Source of the DNA: Pseudomonadota bacterium
GTDB lineage: Bacteria > Pseudomonadota > Alphaproteobacteria > Sphingomonadales > Sphingomonadaceae
Length of the DNA: 11,661 nt
Direction: 5' to 3'
Assembly (NCBI GenBank): GCA_023445495.1
Contig: JAEXLC010000234.1
Coordinates: 1-11,661 of the forward strand
The position numbers and the translations under genes are program-made. The notes beneath the pieces were generated by a model, which was given only the letters and a program-made list of their open reading frames with translations, searched no databases and had not been told where the DNA came from. This document shows positions 5,655 to 11,661 of the stretch, piece after piece (the first letter of the stretch is position 1; each line of letters opens with the position of its first letter).

Positions 5655-5853
5655 AAAAATGCGCCTGTCCTACATCAAATGTTCCCGATATGTTCACACC
5701 GAACGAGTCGAACTACCTTGTAAAGAATTTACACCCTTTCAAACCAAAGGAAAGCCACCCGCAACACCGCGACCCTCTGAAACACACAGGCCGACTGCCA
5801 AGAGACTCAAGAAATATCCATACAGACTGGGCAACCTAGTCAAGGAACACACA
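5655..5853 (+). promoter_or_regulatory. Leader and promoter region of aceA
   Basis: These 199 bp are clearly richer in A and T than the flanking genes. The frame of aceA is open through it from 5659, but the predicted residues do not resemble isocitrate lyase and the true ATG at 5854 has its own ribosome site (AAGGA at 5842-5846), so I treat it as non-coding. It contains the palindrome at 5719-5733 and a repeated ATGTTC (about 5679 and 5690). I could not place convincing -35 and -10 boxes. Together with 5477-5654 this makes a 377-bp stretch with no gene. Confidence 0.5.
5719..5733. promoter_or_regulatory. TGTAAA-GAA-TTTACA palindrome upstream of aceA, candidate regulator site
   Basis: TGTAAA at 5719-5724 and TTTACA at 5728-5733 are exact reverse complements around a 3-bp spacer. 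The site lies 120 bp before aceA and about 240 bp from the divergent ScfR-type start, in the AT-rich leader. XRE-domain dimers bind short palindromes of this size, so it is the best visible candidate for the ScfR-type operator. No second copy was noticed in the window. Role is inference. Confidence 0.4.
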
Positions 5854-7140
<1,287 letters not shown>

Positions 7141-7163
7141 ACCCTGAGAAAGGAGTGATTGCC

Positions 7164-7316
7164 ATGACCGAACCCCAGCGCAGCCGCGCCGTCTTCTCGA
7201 CCGAGGACTTCCGCCTGATCCGCGACGCGGTCGCCACCCACCTCGAAAAGGTGAAGGACGCACCGGAGAGCGTGAAATACGCCAACCTCTATCACCGCCT
7301 GGGCCGCGTGGCCTGA
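7164..7316 (+). CDS. Small 50-residue protein in an operon with aceA
   Basis: The ORF starts at 7164 with AAGGAG at 7150-7155, 8 nt upstream, and only 23 bp after the aceA stop, so it is very likely co-transcribed. The product is soluble and helical, with acidic and basic residues mixed: STEDFRLIRDAVATHLEKVKDAPE then SVKYANLYHRLGRVA. There are no cysteines, signal peptide or membrane segment. I do not recognise a characterised family. The strong ribosome site and protein-like composition support a real gene. Because of its position it may affect isocitrate lyase or the glyoxylate shunt, but that is guesswork. A palindromic repeat follows 25 bp after the stop and could end the transcript. Confidence 0.8.
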   Translation: MTEPQRSRAVFSTEDFRLIRDAVATHLEKVKDAPESVKYANLYHRLGRVA

Positions 7317-7341
7317 GAGGTGAAGACTTCCCCTCACTCCC

Positions 7342-7425
7342 TCGTCATCCCCGCGAAGGCGGGGATCCAGAGCCCAAAGCGATGCGAAGACTAACTCTGA
7401 ATTCCCGCCTGCGCGGGAATGACGA
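7342..7425. repeat. Palindromic repeat of the GTCATCCCCGCGAAGGCGGGG type
   Basis: The 30-bp arms at 7342-7371 and 7396-7425 match as reverse complements at 26 of 30 positions around a 24-bp spacer. Each arm is also a small hairpin (CCCCGCGAAGGCGGGG; TTCCCGCCTGCGCGGGAA). Very similar repeats are widespread in proteobacterial intergenic DNA. The element lies between the convergent 50-residue gene and the MFS gene and could end transcription from either side. Confidence 0.85.
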
Positions 7426-7461
7426 AGGAAGATGAGGAACGCCTTTCCTGGGGAGGAAAGG

Positions 7462-7494
7462 ATGTCCGCCAAGGGGTCAGCCCTTGGCGGACAT
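7462..7494 (-). terminator. Perfect 14-bp hairpin spanning the MFS stop codon
   Basis: ATGTCCGCCAAGGG at 7462-7475 and CCCTTGGCGGACAT at 7481-7494 are exact reverse complements with a 5-nt loop (GTCAG) that contains the stop codon of the MFS gene. On the minus strand the hairpin covers the last codons and the stop, followed by a C-rich stretch (CCTTTCCTCCCC) rather than a U-run. It could stabilise the 3' end or help end transcription, though it is not a canonical intrinsic terminator. Confidence 0.5.
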
Positions 7495-8931
7495 TTCCGC
7501 TTTGGCGGCGAGCGCGGCCACCCGGGCCTCATGCTCGGCCTTGCCGAAGGGGAAGAAGCGATAAAGCCCCGCCGCCGCCAGGGCGAGCACGGCGTAGAGC
7601 ACGGAGAAGAGGATGGTCAGCCGATCCACCGCCGCCGGGGCCACCTGCCCCACCTTGGCCACCGCCGGGAAGTCGACCAGGTCGAGCAGCATGCCGGTCG
7701 CCCAGATGCCCAGGCCGCTGCAGCATTTCTGCACAAAAAACGCCCCGGCGAAGAACACGCCCTCGTTGCGCCGCCCGGTCTCGATCTCGGACTGCTCGAC
7801 GACATCGGCCATCATCGAGGCGCCCAGGATCGTCGCCGAGATACTGCACGTCACGTTGAGGACGTAGATGACGAACAGCGAAGGCAGCATCCACGGCGTG
7901 CCGGGTTCGGGGAACAGGCCGGCGAGCCGCAGCACATAGGGCAGCGCCACCCAGAAGGCAGCGCCCATCATCAGCCACATCGCCGCCCGGGGCTTGCCCA
8001 GCCGGCGCGAGACGCGGGGCGCGACGAGAAACGCGAAATAGGCACCGACCAGCAGCGAGAAGGCGATGATCGTGAAGTCCTGGTTCTGGAAGCGCCAGAC
8101 ATGGGCGTAGATGTAGCTCGACAGCGCGAAGCTCACGCCCTGCGCGCAATAATAGCAGAGCCCGGCCGCCATCAGGATCAGGAAGGCGCGGTTCCGCACC
8201 GTCCGCCCCAGCTCGGCGAAATGCGCGGCCAGCGACTGGCGGGTACCCTCGGCGCGCGGCAGCCGCTTGATCTCGCCATGCGTCCCCCAGGCCGAGACCA
8301 GGATCGCGAACACCATCAGCCCGGCACTCACCAGCGAAAAGGCCGGGTAGTTCTCCCGCACCAGCTGCCCGTTGGGATGCCCCGGCGAGGGGCCGAGCAG
8401 CCAGGCATAGGCAAGGATCATCATCACCAGCCCGCCGGCCCAGCCGAACAGGAAGCGATAGGACATGATCCGGGTCCGCTCCTCGTAATCGGCGGAAAGC
8501 TCCGGGGTCAGCGCCTGGCTCGGCACCTCGTACGCCGAGACCGCGGTGCGGACGAGCACCGACATGGCGAAGACCCAGAGCAGCATGTTGCCATGCGAGA
8601 GCGAGGGCGGGTTCCACAGCAGGATCCAGCCGATGGCGATCGGAATGGCCGAGGCATACATCCAGGGATGCCGCCGTCCCCAGCGGCTGCTGGTGCGGTC
8701 CGACAGGAAACCGATCGCCGGATCGGCCACCGCGTCGAGCAGCAGCGCGCACATGATCGCGAAGCCCACCTCGGTGGCCGGCAGGCCCATCACCTGGTTG
8801 AAGAAGAACAGCAGGAAGGTCGAGAAGCAGAAATCCTTCACGCCATACGCCACCGTGCCGAAGCCATAGGCGAGCATGATCGGCGTGCGGATTCGCCGGG
8901 CCGGGGGCACTGTCGCCTGGTTGGTGTCCAT
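7477..8931 (-). CDS. MFS transporter of the GPH (MelB-like) cation symporter group
   Basis: The 484-residue inner-membrane protein has about 12 hydrophobic segments and the GPH signature near the second and third helices: LLLDAVADPAIGFLSDRT followed by WGRRHPW. In MelB-type carriers the aspartates of this region bind the coupling cation, and the family imports sugars, glycosides or related solutes with Na+ or H+. The substrate here cannot be read from the sequence. The start at 8931 (MDTNQATVPPARRI) has AGGGAG 9 nt upstream. The frame stays open far upstream across the acyl-CoA dehydrogenase gene, but that stretch is antisense shadow, not a fusion. The end is tucked into a 14-bp hairpin. It diverges from the acyl-CoA dehydrogenase with 150 bp between starts, which hints at but does not prove a shared role. 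Confidence 0.88.
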   Translation of the reverse strand: MDTNQATVPPARRIRTPIMLAYGFGTVAYGVKDFCFSTFLLFFFNQVMGLPATEVGFAIMCALLLDAVADPAIGFLSDRTSSRWGRRHPWMYASAIPIAIGWILLWNPPSLSHGNMLLWVFAMSVLVRTAVSAYEVPSQALTPELSADYEERTRIMSYRFLFGWAGGLVMMILAYAWLLGPSPGHPNGQLVRENYPAFSLVSAGLMVFAILVSAWGTHGEIKRLPRAEGTRQSLAAHFAELGRTVRNRAFLILMAAGLCYYCAQGVSFALSSYIYAHVWRFQNQDFTIIAFSLLVGAYFAFLVAPRVSRRLGKPRAAMWLMMGAAFWVALPYVLRLAGLFPEPGTPWMLPSLFVIYVLNVTCSISATILGASMMADVVEQSEIETGRRNEGVFFAGAFFVQKCCSGLGIWATGMLLDLVDFPAVAKVGQVAPAAVDRLTILFSVLYAVLALAAAGLYRFFPFGKAEHEARVAALAAKAEMSAKG

Positions 8932-9022
8932 GCCCTTACGCTCCCTCTGCACCCGTTTGCCGCGCAGCATAGGTGCCGCGCCCGGAGGGTCAACCGGAAC
9001 AGATTGGAACATTGGGTATGGC

Positions 9023-9050
9023 TTGCTCAACCCGGTAGTGGCGGTATAGC
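9023..9050 (+). promoter_or_regulatory. Possible promoter of the acyl-CoA dehydrogenase gene
   Basis: TTGCTC at 9023-9028 and TATAGC at 9045-9050 are separated by 16 nt and lie 31 bp before the ATG at 9082, in the divergent spacer with the MFS gene. The boxes are plausible but not ideal. No clear operator repeat was found in this 150-bp spacer. Confidence 0.4.
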
Positions 9051-9081
9051 GTCCCGCTTCGAACCTGAGGAACGTGAAGCA

Positions 9082-10227
9082 ATGGCGCTCGACCCCGAAG
9101 TCTTCGATACGCTGATCGACACTATCCGCCGCTTCGTCGGCGAGCGGCTTCGTCCGCTGGAGGGCGAGGTCGAGGCCAATGACGCCATCCCCGCCGCGGT
9201 CATCGACGAGATGAAGGCGCTCGGCCTGTTCGGCCTGTCGATCTCGGAGGAGTTTGGCGGCCTGGGGCTGACGATGCTCGAGGAGTGCAAGGTCGCCATC
9301 GAGCTCGGCCGCACCACCCCGGCCTTCCGCTCGAGCTTCGGCACCAATGTCGGCATCGGCTCGCAGGGCCTCGTCATGGCCGGCACCCCCGAGCAGAAGG
9401 CCGAGTGGTTGCCGAAGATCGCCAGCGGCGAGATCGTCACCAGCTTCGCCCTGACCGAGCCCGATGTCGGTTCGGACAGCGGCGCGGTGAAGACGCGGGC
9501 GGTGAAGGATGGCGACGTCTACCGCCTCACCGGCACCAAGCGCTTCATCACCAATGCCGACAAGGCCGAGCTCTTCACCGTCATGGCCCGCACCGGCGAC
9601 GAGCCCGGCGGCCGCGGCGTCTCCGCCTTCCTGGTGCCGCGCGACCTGCCGGGAGTCAGCATCGGCGAGCCCGAGAAGAAGATGGGCCAGAAGGGCGCAA
9701 GGGTGGCCGATGTCGTGTTCGACGACACCCCCGTCCCCGCCGCCAACCGGCTCGGCGCCGAGGGCGAGGGCTTCAAGATCGCCATGCAGGTGCTGGATCG
9801 GGGCCGGCTCCACATCTCGGCGGTGTGCGTCGGCGTGGCCGAGCGGCTGATTGCCGACTGCGTCGCCTATGCGAGCGAGCGCAAGCAGTTCGGCAAGCCG
9901 ATCGCCGAGCATCAGCTGATCCAGGCAATGCTCGCCGATTCCAAGACCGAGGCACTGGCGGCAAAGGCCCTCGTCCTCGAAACCGCCGCCGCCAAGGACG
10001 CAGGCAAGAACACCACGATGGAAGCCGCCGCCGCGAAGTATTTCGCCAGCGAGATGGTCGGCCGGGTGGCGGACCGCGCCGTCCAGATCTTCGGCGGCGC
10101 CGGCTATATCGCCGATTACGGCATCGAGCGGCTGTACCGCGACGTGCGCCTGTTCCGGATCTACGAAGGCACCAGCCAGATCCAGCAGCTCATCATTGCC
10201 CGCGAGACGCTCAAGCGGGGTGGATGA
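9082..10227 (+). CDS. Acyl-CoA dehydrogenase, FAD-dependent
   Basis: The 381-residue protein has the full acyl-CoA dehydrogenase layout: an N-terminal helical domain (about 1-120), a middle beta domain with FALTEPDVGSDSGAVKT (122-138) and the flavin-contacting GTKRFITNA, and a C-terminal helical domain with YASERKQFGKPIAEHQ, QIFGGAGYIADYGIERLYRD and IYEGTSQIQQL. E362 in IYEGT is the likely catalytic base. The enzyme oxidises an acyl-CoA to the 2,3-enoyl-CoA and passes electrons to electron-transfer flavoprotein. Chain length or branched substrate cannot be assigned. The start at 9082 has GAGGAA 9 nt upstream. The frame is open back to 7432, but that part is antisense to the MFS gene. An SDR gene follows after a repeat. 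With aceA nearby it fits fatty-acid or acyl-CoA catabolism (inference). Confidence 0.95.
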   Translation: MALDPEVFDTLIDTIRRFVGERLRPLEGEVEANDAIPAAVIDEMKALGLFGLSISEEFGGLGLTMLEECKVAIELGRTTPAFRSSFGTNVGIGSQGLVMAGTPEQKAEWLPKIASGEIVTSFALTEPDVGSDSGAVKTRAVKDGDVYRLTGTKRFITNADKAELFTVMARTGDEPGGRGVSAFLVPRDLPGVSIGEPEKKMGQKGARVADVVFDDTPVPAANRLGAEGEGFKIAMQVLDRGRLHISAVCVGVAERLIADCVAYASERKQFGKPIAEHQLIQAMLADSKTEALAAKALVLETAAAKDAGKNTTMEAAAAKYFASEMVGRVADRAVQIFGGAGYIADYGIERLYRDVRLFRIYEGTSQIQQLIIARETLKRGG

Positions 10228-10238
10228 GACTTCTTTCT

Positions 10239-10330
10239 CCCCTCCCGCATTCGGGAGGGGTCGGGGGAGGGCCTGAACCGCTAGAGGTTCTACCTTCCCC
10301 TCCCCCAGCCCCTCCCGCAAGCGGAAGGGG
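10239..10330. repeat. Palindromic repeat between the acyl-CoA dehydrogenase and SDR genes
   Basis: Nested palindromes are visible: CCCCTCCCG at 10239-10247 pairs with CGGGAGGGG at 10252-10260. The left block, ending GGGGGAGGG at 10271, is a near-exact reverse complement of the right block CCCTCCCCCAGCCCCTCCCG at about 10298-10317. A further stem, CCCCTCCCGC-aa-GCGGAAGGGG, ends at 10330. It resembles the outer hairpins of the element at 1230-1366. It separates two genes on the same strand, so it may reduce or end read-through from the first. Confidence 0.8.
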
Positions 10331-10351
10331 AGCGAATTTGGAGAGGATAAA

Positions 10352-11140
10352 ATGGACACCACCAGCCTGTTCCGCCTCGACGGCCGGATCGCAGTCGTCA
10401 CCGGCGGTTCCCGGGGCATCGGCCGGATGATCGCGGAGGGCTATGTCGCCCAGGGTGCCAAGGTCTATGTCTCGTCCCGCAAGGCCGAGGCCTGTGAGGA
10501 GACCGCCGCCGCGCTCGGCCCCAATTGCATCGCCCTGCCGATGGACGTCTCCACGGTCGAAGGCTGCAAGGCCCTGGCCGCCGCGCTTGCCGAGCGCGAG
10601 GAACGGCTCGACATCCTGGTCAACAATGCCGGCGCCGCCTGGGGCGAGCCTTTCGAGAATTTCCCCGAAAAGGGCTGGGACAAGGTGATGGACCTCAATG
10701 TGAAGTCGCCCTTCTTCCTCACCCAGGCGCTGTTCGACCTGCTCAAGGCCGGCGGCTCGGCGGAGCGCCCGGCCAAGGTCATCAACATCACCTCGATCGA
10801 CGGCCAGCGGCTAAACCCCTGGGAAACCTATAGCTATCACGCCTCCAAATCGGCGCTGATCTATCTGACCAAGCGCATGGCCGCCCGGCTGATCCGCGAC
10901 CATATCAACGTCACTTCGATCGCCCCCGGCGCCTTTGCCAGCGACATGAACAAGGCGGCGCGTGACCATGGCGGCGAAGTCGCCAAGGCGATCCCGGCGA
11001 AGCGCATCGGCTATGACGAGGACATGGCCGGCACCGCGATCTATCTCGCCAGCCGCGCCGGCGACTATGTCGTGGGCGACACGATCACGGTCGATGGCGG
11101 GCTGGTCAACGCCTCGCTGGGGGTAAGCATCGACGGCTGA
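10352..11140 (+). CDS. Short-chain dehydrogenase/reductase, RhlG-like
   Basis: The 262-residue protein is a classical SDR with a Rossmann fold: TGGSRGIG at 17-24, NNAG at 91-94, catalytic S148, and Y162-x-x-x-K166. R43 after the second strand points to NADPH rather than NADH use. From memory the sequence pattern (GGSRGIGRMIAEG, LDILVNNAGAAWGEPFE, GWDKVMDLNV, AERPAKVINI) resembles Pseudomonas RhlG, a beta-ketoacyl reductase, so a 3-oxoacyl or related ketone substrate is likely but unproven. It is cytoplasmic and probably tetrameric, as usual in the family. GGAGAGGA just before the ATG at 10352 supports the start. It lies downstream of the acyl-CoA dehydrogenase on the same strand but is separated by a 92-bp repeat, so co-transcription is uncertain. 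Confidence 0.92.
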   Translation: MDTTSLFRLDGRIAVVTGGSRGIGRMIAEGYVAQGAKVYVSSRKAEACEETAAALGPNCIALPMDVSTVEGCKALAAALAEREERLDILVNNAGAAWGEPFENFPEKGWDKVMDLNVKSPFFLTQALFDLLKAGGSAERPAKVINITSIDGQRLNPWETYSYHASKSALIYLTKRMAARLIRDHINVTSIAPGAFASDMNKAARDHGGEVAKAIPAKRIGYDEDMAGTAIYLASRAGDYVVGDTITVDGGLVNASLGVSIDG

Positions 11141-11202
11141 CGCCGTGCCCGCTTGCAATGTAGGATTTCGCCTGCTGGGCTCCGCGCTGGCGTCGGATAC
11201 GC

Positions 11203-11511
11203 CTAGCGGCGGTAATAGGCGCGGCGCACCGGCTCGGGCATGGCGTCGGCCAGCGACTGGCGCAGCGTGTCGAGGCAATAGCCCGCCTCGTTGCGGATCA
11301 GCTGCGGCGTGACGCTATCGCCATGCGCCTGGCAGAAGGCCCGCACCGCGGTCTCCACCCGGGCGCGCAGTGCGTCGCGGCCCGCCGGCGTGTCGAGGGC
11401 AAGATCGGCATAGGCCAGCCGGGCCGATGGCTCGGGCCGCTGCGCGGGCTCCGGCGCGCGCGCCGCGCAGGTGCCGGCCAGGACGAGGGACAGGAACAGG
11501 ATCGAACGCAT
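11203..11511 (-). CDS. UrcA-family secreted small protein
   Basis: The 102-residue product starts with a signal peptide (MRSILFLSLVLAGTCAARA), probably cut after A19. A UrcA-like domain follows: RLAYADLALDTPAGRDALRARVETAVRAFC, then a second cysteine (C60 and C79 could form a disulfide) in GYCLDTLRQSLADAM. UrcA-family proteins are small exported proteins common in sphingomonads and relatives; their function is unknown. The start at 11511 is preferred to the ATG at 11517 because the GGGAG site lies 7 nt from the former and only 1 nt from the latter. It is convergent with the SDR gene, with 62 bp between them and no clear terminator. No lipoprotein box is evident. Confidence 0.75.
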   Translation of the reverse strand: MRSILFLSLVLAGTCAARAPEPAQRPEPSARLAYADLALDTPAGRDALRARVETAVRAFCQAHGDSVTPQLIRNEAGYCLDTLRQSLADAMPEPVRRAYYRR

Positions 11512-11552
11512 CGTCATTCTCCCTTCAGTTCGCCGGGCAAGCCGGCTCCGTG

Positions 11553-11567
11553 GCGCGAAAATCGCGC
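11553..11567. other. Short GCGCGA-AAA-TCGCGC hairpin
   Basis: Six-base arms close a 3-nt loop, followed by TTT on the plus strand. It lies 32 bp beyond the end of the partial minus-strand gene and 41 bp upstream of the UrcA-type start. It may mark the end of the partial gene's transcript, but on that strand the hairpin is preceded, not followed, by the A/T run, so the terminator call is weak. Confidence 0.25.
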
Positions 11568-11598
11568 TTTGGTTCGGTGGTGGTGGGTCAGCGCAGGG

Positions 11599-11661
11599 CT
11601 AGAAGACGCCCTTCATCTGCTCTGCCTGCTTGATCAGCTTCCCGGCCTCGACCCGCAGGTT
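11599..11661 (-). CDS. 3' end of an unidentified gene, cut by the window edge
   Basis: On the minus strand the last 20 codons before a TAG at 11599-11601 read NLRVEAGKLIKQAEQMKGVF. The segment is helical and amphipathic, and the frame stays open to the window edge. It points in the same direction as the UrcA-type gene, 87 bp away, so it may lie upstream in the same transcript. Twenty residues are too few to name a family. The plus-strand frame over the same bases is an Arg/Pro/Ala-rich shadow. Confidence 0.5.
   Translation of the reverse strand, partial: NLRVEAGKLIKQAEQMKGVF

Noticed and set aside
4571..5839. A 422-codon plus-strand frame antisense to the ScfR-type gene
   Set aside because: His/Arg/Pro-rich shadow frame that runs on through the palindromic repeat and into the aceA leader; the opposite strand carries a clear regulator.
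5659..5853. N-terminal extension of aceA by 65 codons
   Set aside because: The extension does not resemble isocitrate lyase, contains the operator-like palindrome, and the ATG at 5854 has a good ribosome site and gives the normal family length.
7462..7600. Plus-strand start (ATG at 7462 after GGAGGAAAGG) as a new gene
   Set aside because: The good-looking ribosome site and ATG are part of the hairpin over the MFS stop codon; the following frame is antisense to the transporter.
7432..10227. A 931-codon plus-strand frame that would fuse a long N-terminal region to the acyl-CoA dehydrogenase
   Set aside because: The N-terminal part is antisense to the MFS gene, is His/Arg/Gly-rich with no recognisable fold, and the dehydrogenase has its own ATG and ribosome site at 9082.
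7477..10419. A 980-codon minus-strand frame joining the MFS transporter to a long upstream region
   Set aside because: The upstream part is antisense to the acyl-CoA dehydrogenase gene. High GC with biased third positions keeps such shadow frames open. The transporter starts normally at 8931.

Overview
The window looks like chromosomal DNA of a high-GC alphaproteobacterium, most likely of the order Sphingomonadales. This rests on codon bias, on the style of the palindromic intergenic repeats, and on the protein set: a UrcA-family secreted protein, a ScfR/RamB-type regulator beside isocitrate lyase, and GFA and SRPBCC stress-type genes. The genus cannot be fixed from the sequence alone. I see no rRNA, tRNA, CRISPR array, transposase or phage gene.

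Left part (1-2840) holds small-molecule handling genes and their regulators. A GFA-family zinc protein diverges from a YafY-type HTH-WYL regulator, with a perfect 18-bp inverted repeat between them. A VOC (glyoxalase-fold) protein diverges from an ArsR-SRPBCC pair that overlap by 20 bp. The ArsR gene appears to be leaderless, with an 8-bp-arm operator lying over its start codon.

Middle-left (2841-4039) is an accessory patch. It contains a nearly charge-free, Thr/Ser/Asn-rich 119-residue protein, an AT-richer spacer with a doubtful 60-codon ORF, and a 185-residue orphan with a long hydrophobic C-terminal half. None of the three has a family I recognise.

Centre (4100-7316) is a carbon-metabolism control point. 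A ScfR/RamB-type regulator diverges from isocitrate lyase (aceA), and a 50-residue protein follows aceA in an apparent operon. The leader of aceA carries a TGTAAA-GAA-TTTACA palindrome, a candidate operator.

Right part (7477-11661) has a GPH/MelB-type MFS transporter diverging from an acyl-CoA dehydrogenase. An RhlG-like short-chain dehydrogenase follows in the same direction as the dehydrogenase. A UrcA-family secreted protein and the last 20 codons of an unknown gene lie on the minus strand at the edge. aceA, the acyl-CoA dehydrogenase and the regulator together fit growth on fatty acids or acetate, with beta-oxidation feeding the glyoxylate shunt. This pathway link is inference.

Five imperfect palindromic repeats of 76-162 bp occupy gene junctions. 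One supplies the last seven codons and the stop of the YafY-type regulator. I did not find a clearly new multi-gene system. The best candidates for a second look are the two orphan proteins, the 50-residue aceA companion and the operator-like palindromes.
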